A stretch of 64,000 nt of DNA from Novosphingobium sp. CECT 9465 (GCF_920987055.1 NZ_CAKLBX010000003.1:1-64000); one strand, 5' to 3'; numbered from the stretch's first letter, positions 1 to 10,206 are shown. Program-made: numbers and translations. Notes: a model not told the origin generated them from the letters alone.

Positions 1-353
1 GGCGCGACAGTGTCTCCGGACACGAAACCCCGTGCTGGCAACAACAACCTATGTCATCGGCGAGGAACCGCTGACGCCGGCAGCGGTGCGATTGATCATC
101 AAGAGGGTCGCACAGCGGGCAGCAGACGATACCTCGTCAATCTCGTCGGCAAGGACCTCGACACGGCGATCGCGGCGCTCAGTACGCATTCGCTCAGGGT
201 CGGGTTGACCAGGATTTGTTCGCACCCGGCGAAGACGCCGGACCGATCGCGCAGGCGCTGCGGTGGACGTCGACGTCCACCGCTGCGATATGGCCGCAAG
301 CTGGCTCCGGCATCCAACGCAACGCGCGAATGCTGCGCGAGGTGAGGAGATAA
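1..353 (+). pseudogene. Tyrosine recombinase C-terminal fragment
   Basis: This is the catalytic C-terminal end of a phage-integrase-family site-specific recombinase; its beginning lies outside the window. Translating across frames gives a helix containing LTPAAVRLIIKRVAQRAADD, then STHSLRVGL, which supplies the HxxR box, and then ALRW followed by LRYGRKLAPASN, which carries the probable tyrosine nucleophile. The stop is TAA at 351-353. At least two frame changes are needed, near 140-220 and 270-290, so as written it is broken. It differs from the two related integrases at 440-1430 and 8697-9938 but shares their C-terminal architecture. Adjacent recombinase genes of this sort are common on mobile islands. 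The family assignment is fairly secure; the target site is unknown. Confidence 0.6.
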
Positions 354-439
354 TGGCCTCAAGCAGCCAATCCGTTGCCATCAATTATGGCAAGCGGGCC
401 TGAACTTGGCGTCAGGAATGATCGAAACTTTGGCAGCCG

Positions 440-1430
440 ACAACTGCCGGCCACGCCCGAGATCGTCGCCGACTATCTCGACGCGCGGGCAGGGCAGGGG
501 GCCAAGCCGCCTCGCTTGGCCGCTACAAGGCGTCGATCGCCAAGATCCATCAGCTGCTTGATCTCAAGGATCCCACCCAGGCTGATCTCGTGAAGCTGCG
601 GCTACGCGCGATCCGGCGCGAGAAGGGCACCGCGCAGGCTCAGGCGCGTCCCTTGCGCTTCAAGGGGCCAGTGCGAGACGTGGAGCGCGACAGTCCTCGC
701 GGACTGAATGTGCGAGCTTTGCTGGAGGCGTGCGCGGGCGATCTGCCAGGCCTGCGGGACGAGCCCTGTTGTCGGTGGCCTATGACACGGGGCTCCGTGC
801 ATCGGAGCTCGTCGCAATCAGCATCAATGACATTCTCGAGGCGCTTGATCCGAAGCGCGCCTCCTCGCCATCGCGCGAAGCAAAGGCGATCAGGAGGGCG
901 AGGGAGCCACAGCCTATTTGTCGCCCCGCTCTGTGCGGGCTGTCGCGGCGTGGAGAGAGGCCGCTGGGATCGACGCGGGGCCGTTGTTCCGGCGGGTGCA
1001 GGTACGGCGCTACAAAGCGCGGGCGGCTGTGAAGGGTCGTTCGATCGACAGCATATCGGGCCGTGAGACTTGGGATCTGCGCAAGACGCTGTCAAGCCCG
1101 CTGTGAAGGCGCGGGTCGAGTATGACATCGGCGCCGCGGCGCTCCATCCGGGATCGATCGGCCCGATCTGGCGGGCAATCATTCAGCGTGCGTTTCGATC
1201 GCGGCGCATTGGGCGACCTTACCGCTGACGATCTGGCCCGACTGCTGAAGGGAATAAGCGCTCATTCGACGCGGGTGGGTCTTAATCAGGACCTGTTCGT
1301 CGCGGGCGAAGATTTGGCCGGGATCATGGACGCGCTGCGCTGGAAAAGTCCCCGCATGCCGCTCGCCTATAATCGTAATTTAGCGGCCGAAGCAGGAGCG
1401 GTTGGTCGCCTGTCTCGCAAGCTGGAATGA
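440..1430 (+). pseudogene. Tyrosine recombinase copy A, N-terminus missing
   Basis: This is a frameshifted site-specific integrase, clearly related to the copy at 8697-9938. Successive frames give LPATPEIVADYLDARAGQG, then RPLRFKGPVRDVERD, then AYDTGLRASELVAI with the first catalytic arginine. After that come LFRRVQVRRYKARAAVKG, ISAHSTRVGLNQDLF with the HxxR box, and SPRMPLAYNRNLAAE with the tyrosine nucleophile. Compared with the second copy, about 80 N-terminal residues are absent; similarity begins abruptly near 440, just after the preceding recombinase fragment. At least five frame changes are needed (for example near 510, 760, 870, 1060 and 1200). Between breaks the amino-acid sequence is well preserved. 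It would not make an active enzyme as written. Confidence 0.7.
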
Positions 1431-1689
1431 CTGAGTTTGGGACATTCCTGCCGTTCCGACTGCGCGCGATGAACGGCCGCTCTTAGCAAGAGCAGCCGTC
1501 CATTATTCCATGTTCACTCTCGTACCTATAAACGGGACCTGGCCGTGTGCAGGCTGGCTCTCGCCCATAGGGTCCATCCTACCGCGTCGGAGAATCATTT
1601 CCGAGCCTTCTTGGCTATAGTGGATCTTGACTGGCTCCGCCGAGATGGCTCGGAGGAGCGACGACAGTATTCAATGGTCACTGTTCGCC
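1431..1689. other. Intergenic, nothing recognised
   Basis: No gene, repeat or RNA that I can support was seen between the integrase remnant and the next weak minus-strand ORFs. Confidence 0.4.
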
Positions 1690-2154
1690 TTACCCTGCTG
1701 GCGGAAGTGTCAACCCGAGCCAACTGGCGATCTCTTGTTCTGCTCTTGTATCAAGCGCCACGCCGACAGCTCCCGCTCGCTCGATCACTGCGTCCAGGAA
1801 CGCCCTTGCGATCTCCTGCGCACTCGGTGGAACCTCCGCGTCTAGACGGGCCCCTCCGAACTGACAGCCTCGCGCCACGTATCCGATCGTGGCGAGCGGA
1901 GGACGGACACACCATCGCGGGCAAGCGCATCGCGGCCCAGCGCGTCGCTTCCGTTAGGTTGAACTCGTTGGACGCGGCGAAGGTCGACAGGGCTCGAATA
2001 GCCTCGGCCAATGCTCTTGCTTAACTCGCGGCAGATCAAGGGCGTTTTGAGAGGAGTTCGACGGGCTTCGGTTGCTGAGCGGCTTCACCGGCCGTGGCGC
2101 CGGCGGAGGCTGGTGCCTGTCCTCATCCACAGTGGTGTTGCGAGAAGCGGACAT
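1690..2154 (-). pseudogene. Possible decayed unknown gene
   Basis: No family is recognised. On the minus strand two short stretches look protein-like: an Ala-rich helical segment (EAIRALSTFAASNEFNLTEA, about 1900-2010) and a second in another frame (SAQEIARAFLDAVIERAGAV, about 1720-1830) ending at 1690. Upstream, 2011-2154 reads as a Pro/Ala-rich region in the first frame but with stops. If these belong to one gene, at least one frameshift and two stop codons break it. The coding signal is weak and it may be noise in GC-rich DNA. Confidence 0.2.
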
Positions 2155-2180
2155 GCGGTAGCCCTAGGCGGCGACGGCCG

Positions 2181-2933
2181 CTAAAAAGCTACGTGCTCGT
2201 ACCAGCGAGAACGCTTGGCACCGGGAAGCGCCCGGGCCGCCTCCAGCGCGAGGGCAGCAAGGTTGAGCGGGGCGCTGGCCCCCTCATACCTCTTTCGCAC
2301 AAAATCGGCGAATGCAGTCTCGGGCCTCGGCATTCTTGTCGCCATCTGCAGCAACTTCAGAGCGGGCGGGCGGGTCCTCCTCGGTGGATTCTCCGTGTCT
2401 GCCGCGACGAGGGCACGAATAGCGTCGTACCCGACAATGCTATCTGCCAGAGCAGTGTAAGCGGATGAGAGGTATCCCGGCGATATGATCGTAATCCGGC
2501 GGTCCTCGGCACGCAGGCGCTGGAGCAACGGGGTAAAGTCGGAGTCCCGGAGGCGAGCACAAACTCGTCGAAACGAGTACGTGGCCGAGAAGATCGAGCG
2601 CGTCGATGACAATGCGAATGTCGGCCGCGTTCTTGCCCCCCGCGCCACTACGGGGCAGTCGATAACTTCGAACCCCGCACGTACGAGTCCCGGGCGAAAA
2701 CGGAGAGTACAGGCGGTCGTTGGTCTCGCCTACCGCGCGCAAGTAACCGGCGGATTGAGGTAGCAGCGCGCCACCAGCCAGCGCCGGGAATCGCCCGACA
2801 GGTGCGTGTTAGCGAGGACCTGAAGCCAGTCGGCGGGCTCGGAAGCGAACCGTAATGCAGCGTCGCGATCGAGATCCCAAAGGGTGATGAAAACGTTGTC
2901 GAAATCGACGAGAATCGCGCTTTTCGCAACCAT
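2181..2933 (-). pseudogene. NYN/LabA-like PIN-fold nuclease, frameshifted
   Basis: This gene would encode a NYN-domain protein (DUF88/LabA-like, PIN-fold family usually regarded as RNA nucleases). The start region, from 2933, reads MVAKSAILVDFDNVFITLW, with the conserved first aspartates in VDFDN. A second frame gives KNAADIRIVIDALDLLGHV, and a third gives DSDFTPLLQRLRAEDRRITI, the usual D-x-D-F box. A helical C-terminal extension of about 95 residues follows and stops at 2181. Frame changes are needed near 2740 and 2540-2560, so the reading is about 250 residues in three pieces. The acidic residues of the fold are all present, so the breaks may be recent or artefactual. There is no obvious operon partner. 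Family confidence is high; its role is unknown. Confidence 0.7.
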
Positions 2934-3198
2934 GTAAAATCTCCATTTAAAAGGTATCGCGCGGCCAATCCGCGAGATTCCCTGCCGCGACCGACAAGAT
3001 AATTCGTAGCAAAGGCTATGAATTTGCAGTTGGTTCGAAGCCCCCGTAGCATACGCTTATTGAGCGGCCTTGCAAGCGGGACACTACCGCCACAGCTGCA
3101 AGGACCCGACTGACTCGTCGCCTTCTCTCTAGCATTGCACTATCCAGCAGCACAGGCACGACTTAGCCTCACGGCTGCCACACTTTTGGAGTTCACGT

Positions 3199-3696
3199 AT
3201 GAATTTGGGCAAAGCAGTTGGGCTGTTTTGCTGTTCGATCACATGCAGCGGAAGCAATAATTATCACGAGATGGTAGACCGCCTGAATGGGCATATCAGC
3301 CGGTGGGAGGACATCAATTTCTCGTTTGGAATCCACGCAATCCAGAATATCGGACAGCATACACTCCAATAAGAAAGACTGGCAAAAGCGGAAGGTTTTC
3401 TGGAAAGGCAGCTGAGTCCGCCGTCACAGGAATGGGCACAGCGGCAAGAGAAGATTGCGACCACACATTCCCGTGAGGAGCGCAGAGCCGAGGCCGCTGC
3501 AAAATTGCTAGACTACCGCAACCGGGTTGCGAGCGCTGAGCAGCGTATCGTCAAACTACGTTCATGGATTGCAGAGGCGAAAGCCGGTGCGCGACATCAG
3601 TCGGAAAATTCCGACATCGAGTACAAAATTCGTACGCTCGAAGCAAAATTTGAAGCAAGTGTCTATTTGGCTGCCTCGCTCACGGACGATCCCTAG
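3199..3696 (+). pseudogene. Coiled-coil protein interrupted by in-frame stop
   Basis: An ATG at 3199 opens a 57-codon ORF (MNLGKAVGLFCCSITCSGSN...) that stops at TAA 3370-3372. The same frame then continues without another stop to TAG at 3694-3696. The downstream part is charged and heptad-like (LAKAEGFLERQL, LLDYRNRVASAEQRIVKLR, SDIEYKIRTLEAKFEAS), typical of a coiled coil. Ignoring the stop, the product would be about 165 residues: a short hydrophobic, Cys-containing start that might act as a signal or lipoprotein segment, then a helical stalk. No family is recognised. Possible readings are a point-mutated pseudogene or two small independent ORFs, the second starting at TTG 3505. Base composition is less GC-rich than the surroundings, suggesting foreign origin. 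Confidence 0.4.
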
Positions 3697-3936
3697 TGGC
3701 GCGTCAAGTTTGCCGGATTTTTTTGGAAGCCGTTTTGGAAGGGCTTGTTCCTTTATAGGCATCCCAAATCAAAAAAAGCGACCGCCCGGTGCCCATATTC
3801 TGGATCGCGCCCTTTTTTCCATCGTTCGTCACCGGACAGGCATGCCATCAGCGGGCGACCGCTCTTGGCAGTGCCTGTCCTTCCAACCGGCAACAGCGAG
3901 CGCCTTAAACTGGTCGTAAGCAGCCGCCAAATCGCC

Positions 3937-4206
3937 TCACGGATCAACGCCGTATCGCTGATGGGCCTGACGCATGTACTGCGCTGGCATTCGCACCGCC
4001 GCGAACGCGATCGTCGGCCGCGCGAGCAGGGACATGCCTCTCCTGATGATCCGTTCGCGATCGGCGAATGGCTTGACGAACAGGCGCCGCTCACGCCCTG
4101 GCGCCGGCCTGTTGCGAGGAAGGGTATTTCCTGAAACCGAGCGACGAGCGTTGGTCGACCGGAGCCAGTCTGGACGAATAGGGTCGGTTTTTTTATTCGG
4201 CGCCAC
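3937..4206 (-). CDS. Hypothetical small protein
   Basis: An 89-codon ORF starts at GTG 4206 (reading MAPNKKTDPIRPDWLRSTNA) and is rich in Arg and Pro. Its C-terminal part (ERIIRRGMSLLARPTIAFAA) looks helical. No domain is recognised. A neighbouring frame continues downstream to about 3753 with Arg-rich sequence, so this may be the 5' half of a frameshifted longer gene. Support is limited to ORF length and plausible composition. Confidence 0.22.
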   Translation of the reverse strand: MAPNKKTDPIRPDWLRSTNARRSVSGNTLPRNRPAPGRERRLFVKPFADRERIIRRGMSLLARPTIAFAAVRMPAQYMRQAHQRYGVDP

Positions 4207-4316
4207 AAAGCCGCAGGTTGACCAAATGTTTCCTATTGTGTTCTTCGTTATGACAACGGTTTTTAGCCGTTTCCATCAATCCGCCTGAGCCAGCGTGAGT
4301 CGAGGAGTCGATCCAG

Positions 4317-4395
4317 ATTTCTTTATTTCTGTCTTTCCAGATTTCAGGAATTCCTCTTTCCGGATTGCCAGAAAGGCGGAAATTCTGTATTTCTG
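4317..4395. repeat. Pair of 15-bp AT-rich direct repeats
   Basis: ATTTCTTTATTTCTG (4317-4331) and AATTCTGTATTTCTG (4381-4395) match at 13 of 15 positions, with starts 64 bp apart, in a locally AT-rich stretch just upstream of the small DNA-binding-like ORF at 4483. Related TTTC/TTCC words lie between them. They could be operator or iteron-like sites, but no function is demonstrated. Confidence 0.3.
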
Positions 4396-4482
4396 CCCAA
4401 ACCGAAGCAGCCGAGAGGGAACATGGCCGCAGTGGAGGGCGTATCTTGGCCAGCAGTCGAACCCATCCGGCGACGAGGAATC

Positions 4483-4634
4483 ATGGGGGCGACGGCGAGA
4501 AACAAGTCGCTCAATTTCAAGGTGAGTCCCGACTTCAAGAAAGAGTTCAAGGCTTCGCGGTCTCCCAAGGGATCACGATGACCGATCTGCTGAAGGAGGG
4601 CTTCGCGCGCTCGAAGAAGAAGCGGCAGAAATGA
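4483..4634 (+). pseudogene. Small ribbon-helix-helix-like protein, frameshifted
   Basis: ATG 4483 opens MGATARNKSLNFKVSPDFKK. After a single-base frame change near 4550 the sequence continues FAVSQGITMTDLLKEGFARS and KKKRQK to TGA 4632-4634. The composite, about 50 residues, has a short beta-like segment followed by two helices and a basic tail, as in small Arc/CopG-type ribbon-helix-helix repressors. Its stop overlaps the start region of the methylase gene (ATG 4631), so it may have been the regulator of the restriction-modification pair or a partition-type protein. As written, the original frame stops after about 33 codons. Family assignment is by overall pattern only. Confidence 0.4.
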
Positions 4635-7551
4635 TCGTGGTGCCGTTCGCCCTTCCATCCGCCTCGGTCCGAGGAGGGGATGTGACGCTCCACACACCCG
4701 GCGCTGCATTCGAAGGCGCTGAATGGCTTTTTCGCGATCGGGCGCGGGGGCGATCTGCCCGCCGTCGATGGCCTGGTCGCTGTCGATGCTATGTTCCGGC
4801 GGGGCGGCCCCCCGAGGAAGTCGCCTTCATCGAGAAGGCCGCGAGCTACGGCGCGCGCGCGGTATTTTTCGAAGCTGGCCGGCATGGTCGCGCATCGGTC
4901 GCGCAGGCCTTCGTTTTCGATGCTGCCGCGCATGCCGACGATCGGCTTTCGCTGAGCTGCACAAGCGGCTGTGGAGCTGGAGCGGCGTCCCGATCGTCTA
5001 CCGCGCCGGTCCGGGGCAGATTCAGCTCTTCCGCTGCGCGCATGCGCCCGATTTCGTCGGTCCCGACGACACGCCAATCTGCCGGCCGATCCGCACGCTG
5101 GCGATCGGCGCGGAGATCGCGGTGCAGGACGTATGGTGGGATGCCGCTCGCATCCGCAATGGCGCCATCTGGGACGACCCGATGCCTGCCGCCTGATGCT
5201 TTCGGCTCAGAAATCGGCCCATCGTAAACTGGTCGAAGAAGTCCGCGAGCTCGCTAGGCAGATGGGCGAGCGTAGGTTGCTCGATGGCGGGCTGCAGCGG
5301 CGATTACTGATCCTCTCACTGCTCATCGCCTATCTCGAGGAACGGTCGGTCCTTCTGCCGGACGACTTCGCTCGCGCCTTGCCTGGCGCCACCCACTTTT
5401 TCGAGGTTCTGGGCAATGGTCCGGCGTTGATAACATTGCTCGAAGCGCTCGAAGAGCGGTTCAACGGACATGTGTTCCGCCTGAAGGATGCAGAGCGCGC
5501 AGCGCTGGCCGACAGCACCGAACTCGCAGCTACGCGCGGTTGGTCGAGGGCTTCGAGGATTCGACGGGGCAGTTCAGCCTCTGGCGCCTCTACTCCTTCC
5601 GCGACCTGCCGGTGGAGCTTATCAGCAACATCTACCAGCTCTTCGTGAAAGACGCGGCCAGCTCGATCTACACGCCGCCGGCGTTGGTTCGGCTAATGCT
5701 GGAAGAGACGCTGAGCTGGGACCGTATCGACCGGCTCATGGCCGGGGACGGGTCATCCTCGATCCGGCCTGCGGATCGGGCGTCTTCCTGGTCGAGGCAT
5801 ACAAGCGGCTGGTGCTGCACTGGCGCTGGCGCAACGGCTGGGCGCGTCCGGATGTCGACGATCTGCGTCCGCTGCTCCAGCGCGTGCATGGGTGTCGATC
5901 TCGAAGAGGGGGCGGTCGAACTGGCCGCGTTCAGCCTGTGCCTGAGCCTGTGCGACGCTCTCCAGCCCGAAGAGATCCGCTCCAGCGTCAAGCTGTTTCC
6001 GCGGCTCGCCGACAACACGCTCCACTGGAGCTGCTTCTTCGAGGCCAAAGAGCGCGGCCTGGTCCAGGCGCCGGTCGCGGTCGTCGTAGGCAATCCGCCG
6101 TTCGAATCCGCTCTCACGACGGACGGCGCGAGGCGAAGCTATGCCGCCTATACCAAGGCGCATGGGGCGCTCGCCGACAACCAGCTCGCCTATCTCTTTC
6201 TCAGCGAGGCGATGGAGCTGCTTTCGCCGGGCGGCGTGCTCGCGATGGTCGAGCCCGCGGGCTTTCTCTACAACCAGCACGCTCTCACGTTCCGTCAGTC
6301 CTTCTTCAGCCGCTGGTCGGTCCGTGAGGTTCTGGACTTCGTCTCGGTTCGGGGCCTCTTCAAGAAGGGCGAGGCCGACCCGAAGGTCGTCGTGGTCATT
6401 GCCGAGGCGGTGCAGCCGACCGCCGACAGCCGCCTCCTTCATGCCGTGTTTCGCCGCAACGGCCGGGCGACGGCCGAGCAGGGCTTCGACATCGACTATT
6501 ATGACCTGCACTGGTTCGGCAACGCGATCGCGGAGAAGTCTCGCGACATCTGGCGGGCGAACCTGCTCGGCGGAAGCCGCGTCCACGACCTGATCCAGCG
6601 CTTGCGCGATTATCCGACTCTGCGGGATTTCGCGCAGAAGCATCAGTGGGATTTCGGCGAAGGCTATATCGCCGGCCGGAAGGGCATCTCGCGCCCAGCG
6701 GAGCACCTCGTCGGCAAGCCGCTGCTTCCGACCAGCAACCTGTCGCGTGATGGGCTCGATACGCGCTTTCTCGACGTCGTGCCCGACAAGCCGATCAAGG
6801 ACACCAAGACCGCGCGGCGTTTCACGCCGCCTTTGCTGCTCATCAAGGAGCACGAGGATCTGCACCATGGCGTGTGGAACGGCCACTACCTCGCCTACAA
6901 GCACGAGATCGTCGGCTTGGCGGCCCCGGCGGAGCAACTCGGTGCGCTGAGCGCGATCAACGATTGGCTCTTCCGAGAAGCGACGGTTCTGCGTGCCTAC
7001 GTGGCGGGGATCAGCGCTCGGCTCTTCACGCAGCGCGCCACCGCCATTCTGAGCGCCGACGTTCTGGCCGTGCCCTATCCCGAGGATCATGACCTCGACC
7101 TCAGCGAGAACGAGCGGATCGTTGCGGCGGATGTGGTCGAACACCAGCGCGAATTCATCCGCCTCGGCACCGGCGCCGCCGTCATGCGGCCCGCGCCGGG
7201 CGAAGCCCTTGCCGAATTCGACGACGTTTTCGCCCGGCAGATCAATGCGGTTTATCCGCGTACCGCCCTGAAGGCGCTGCCGGGTCAGCGCTGGCCTGGG
7301 GCGATCTGCAAGGCCTATGTCTTCGGTGATGGCGAGGTGGATTGGACCGGCGCGGATGGACTGCGCCAGAAGCTCGATGCGCTGCTCCAAGAGCGCCGGG
7401 GCACCAGCCTGACGATCACGCGGATTACCCGGTTGTACGACGACGGCTTCGTGTTCTTGTTGAAGCCCGATCGCCATCGTTTTTGGACGCCCCCATCGCG
7501 CTTCGGGACGCCGACGACGTGCTCGCCGACCTCAGAGCGCAGGGCTTCTGA
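4631..7551 (+). pseudogene. N6-adenine DNA methylase (Eco57I/type I-like), frameshifted
   Basis: This encodes a large class I SAM-dependent DNA methyltransferase of the N6-adenine type. The composite reading runs from an N-terminal unknown region (WSWSGVPIVYR, IQLFRCAHAPDFVG, about 4960-5080), through a helical segment (RRLLILSLLIAYLEERSVLL), to LYSFRDLPVELISNIYQLF. It then reaches motif I ILDPACGSGVFLVEAYKRL near 5755-5810 and motif IV VVVGNPPFES near 6085-6110. A long C-terminal target-recognition-like part follows and ends ...DDVLADLRAQGF at TGA 7549-7551. Frame changes are needed near 4800, 4950, 5195, 5525, 5755, 5890 and 7490. The stretch 5890-7490 is uninterrupted. Full length would be about 960 residues. 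It is followed directly by a nuclease-like gene (TGAGGTG junction), suggesting a restriction-modification operon. Confidence 0.75.
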
Positions 7552-7552
7552 G

Positions 7553-8269
7553 GTGCTGGCGGACGAAGGCGAACGCGGTAGACCGGCGGGAGCGCTGAGT
7601 GTCGGTATCCATCAGCCCGGAGAATGGCTGTCGGCGCTGGTCGGTTTCATCGGCGGTGCGCTGGCGGGCTGGCGCGATGATCCGGCGCGCGAAGCGGCGA
7701 CCGGCGAGACCAAGCTGACGGCGCAGCTCTGCTCGCGGCTGAATAGTCTCTCTCGCCACGCGCCAGGCTGGGATTTCATCCAGTTCAAGCGCGAGGAGCC
7801 TGATGAAGCTGATGGCCGCCGCGCGATCGACCTTGCCGTCGCCCCGAGCGGAGCCATCATCTGGATCGAAGGGCGCGAATACACCGAGTATCGCACCTTG
7901 CTCCCGATCGAATGCAAGCGCCTGCCCACGCCCGCAGCGGCGGATCGCGACGAACGCGAGTACCTGATCAGCCGGTTCAGTTCGACGGGTGGGATTCAGC
8001 GCTTTAAGGCTGGGCACCACGGTGGCAGCCATCGCCGTGCCGCGATGATCGGCTATGTCCAGGTCAACGACATCCCGCATTGGAAACAGCAGCTCGATAG
8101 CTGGGTTGATGCGATCGTAGGCGACACAGTGGAAAACTGGTCGGTCACGGATAAGTTGGCGCTGCTAGGCCACGATGCAGCGCAGCGCCTGGCGTTCCTG
8201 CGATCCCATCATCAACGACTCGCCGGCCTGTCTCCGATCCAGATCGATCATCTCTGGATCGAGATGTAG
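7553..8269 (+). CDS. PD-(D/E)xK nuclease-like partner of the methylase
   Basis: This is a 238-residue protein starting at GTG 7553, one base after the methylase stop at 7549-7551, so the two are probably translated as a coupled pair. Visible motifs are TKLTAQLCSRLNSLSRHAPG in the N-terminal third, RRAIDLAVAP, and LLPIECKRLP near residue 120. The Asp followed by Glu-x-Lys on a hydrophobic strand fits a PD-(D/E)xK nuclease core, which would make it the restriction or repair-type endonuclease of the pair. A C-terminal helical region follows (DKLALLGHDAAQRLAFLRSH). The gene is intact even though the adjacent methylase is broken. The same frame is also open upstream into the methylase, but that is a consequence of the frameshift near 7490. 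The nuclease fold is inferred, not proved. Confidence 0.55.
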   Translation: MLADEGERGRPAGALSVGIHQPGEWLSALVGFIGGALAGWRDDPAREAATGETKLTAQLCSRLNSLSRHAPGWDFIQFKREEPDEADGRRAIDLAVAPSGAIIWIEGREYTEYRTLLPIECKRLPTPAAADRDEREYLISRFSSTGGIQRFKAGHHGGSHRRAAMIGYVQVNDIPHWKQQLDSWVDAIVGDTVENWSVTDKLALLGHDAAQRLAFLRSHHQRLAGLSPIQIDHLWIEM

Positions 8270-8696
8270 AACGCGATTCCCGACCGGGCCGGCGAAGTCG
8301 TGACGTGGCCTCGGCCAGGGAACCGAAAGTCCTCGAAGATCGGGTTCGGCAAACGCCTTCGCGAATGATCGCTCATTCCCTTGCTGGGACGTAGCACTGG
8401 CATGAGCGGATCAGGGCCAAGATCAAAGACCGCTTCTCCATCTTGGCGAGTAAATCCGGACAGTCCCAAACGTCCGACTTTTCTGACATTGGGCGACCCG
8501 GAAGCAAGCGGGAAAACATGTCCGCATTTGGAAGTCGGAAACCGGCTTTGAATGACAATGATTGGTCGACTGCTGACGGCACTCCATGGTGCTAGATCGA
8601 GAAAACGCTTATTGCGATAATACAGTTATCACATAAGCAGATTTGACACCCCTTTATAACGTGCGGTACAAGCGCCGCCGAGCAGCTAGGCGTGTC
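8270..8696. other. Intergenic with a GATAA/TTATC dyad
   Basis: No supportable gene was found here. A less GC-rich stretch before the integrase contains a perfect 5-bp dyad GATAA-TACAG-TTATC at 8616-8630, which could be an operator or part of a mobile-element end. Short minus-strand ORFs (8248-8582) have no recognisable domain. Confidence 0.35.
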
Positions 8697-9938
8697 ATGG
8701 CTATCGAAACCGCCCAGGAAGGGCAGAAAACCGTTGTGGCGGCGCCTGAGGCGACCCTGCCGGTCGTCGGGGCTTCGGCCGACATTGCTTGGACGATCGT
8801 GCAGATGCGCGCCGGCGAGCGCATCACCGTCAACGAGGCGCTGATCGCCGCCTATCAGGGCGCCTCGTCGCCCCACAGCATCCGCGCGCTCAAATCCGAC
8901 GTCGAAGCGTTCGACGCGTGGTGTCGGGCGCACCAACCGGATCGCGCTGCCGGCGACGGCCGAGACCGTGGCCGATTATCTCGACGCGCGGGCCGGGAAG
9001 GGGAGCCGGCCGGCCTCGCTATCCCGCTACAAGGCGTCGATCGCCAAGATCCACCAGCTGCTCGAGCTCAAGGATCCGACGCCGGCGCCGCTGGTGAAGC
9101 TGCGGCTCCAGACGGTGCGCCGCGAGAAGGGGCTGCGCAGAAGCAGGCGCGGCCGCTGCGGTTCAAGGGCCCGGTGCGCGACGTCGAGCGCGACAAGGCG
9201 CGGGGGCTCAACATCCGCGCGCTGCTCGAGAGTTGTGGCGAGGATCTGCCGGGGCTGCGTGATCGGGCGCTGCTATCGGCCGCTTATGACACCGGGCTGC
9301 GCGCCTCCGAACTGGTGGCGGTCGCCATTGAGCATATTGAGGAGGCGATCGATCCGAAGCGCGGCTGCTGCAGATTTCTGCGTCATAAGGGCGATCAAGA
9401 CGACGGGGAGGGGGGCGACCGCCTACCTCAGCCCGCGCACCGTCGCGGCGATCGCGGCGTGGACCGAAGCGGCGGGGATCACGACAGGGCCGCTGTTCCG
9501 GCGGGTGCAGGTGCGGCGCTACAAGGCGCGGGCAGCCGTGCGCGGTCGGCCGATACAGCATCTCGGGCCGGGAGACGTGGGATCTGCGCAAGACGCTGTC
9601 CAAGCCGGCGGGGTGAAGGCGCGCGTCGAATATGACATCGGCACCGTGGCGCTGCACCCGGGCTATCGGACCAATCTTCGGTCGATCATCGGCCGGCGCG
9701 TTCGACCGTGGCGCCGCTGCCCGATTTGACGGCGGACGATCTGGCGCGGTTGCTGAAGGGGATCAGTGCGCACTCGACGCGGATCGGGCTCAATCAGGAC
9801 CTGTTCGCCAGCGGGGAGGATTTGGCCGGCATCATGGACGCGCTGCGGTGGAAGTCGCCGCGGATGCCGCTCGCTTATAATCGCAATCTCGCGGCAGAGC
9901 AGGGGGCGGCGGGGCGCCTTATGGCGAAGATTGGCTAG
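8697..9938 (+). pseudogene. Tyrosine recombinase copy B, frameshifted
   Basis: This is an essentially full-length site-specific integrase (about 410 residues) broken by single-base indels. ATG 8697 gives MAIETAQEGQKTVVAAPEAT and an N-terminal SAM-like domain (SSPHSIRALKSDVEAFDAWC). The shifted frames give TVADYLDARAGKGSRPASLS, RPLRFKGPVRDVERDKARGL, AYDTGLRASELVAV with the first catalytic Arg, LFRRVQVRRYKARAAV, ISAHSTRIGLNQDLF with HxxR, and SPRMPLAYNRNLAAE with the Tyr nucleophile. Frame changes fall near 8940, 9130, 9370, 9555 and 9700. Most breaks differ from those in the copy at 440-1430, so they arose independently. It lies immediately downstream of the restriction-modification pair in the same orientation as copy A. 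Confidence 0.75.
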
Positions 9939-10206
9939 TCATGACGGCCTAAATAGGTCTTTGGATGATGCCGTGCGACCACACGACGGCGGCAGGTAGA
10001 TCGAGGGATTTGCGCAGCGGCAAGAACCGGAGAAGGGAGGCTGAGCCCCCGGGGTCTTGAGCTACAACGTTAAGCCTAAGAAACGGGCAGGGGCCTGGTA
10101 GCGCGTAGTGTATGAGCGAAGCCACCATCGCTCAAACTCATCAGCACAGTCCAATTTCGAAGAGGAAACAAGAAAGTGGTTCCGGAACCGTATGGATCTT
10201 ATCCTG
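9939..10206. other. Intergenic, nothing recognised
   Basis: Spacer between the integrase stop and the left end of the transposon. I see no gene or motif beyond a short palindromic TTCCGGAA word near 10178-10185. Confidence 0.4.

Noticed and set aside
5753..7477. 574-codon minus-strand open frame opposite the methylase
   Set aside because: The plus strand has clear methylase motifs (DPACGSG, NPPF); the minus reading has no recognisable domain.
8616..8630. GATAA/TTATC dyad as a LexA or Fur site
   Set aside because: It does not match either consensus; kept only as an undefined dyad in the intergenic note.
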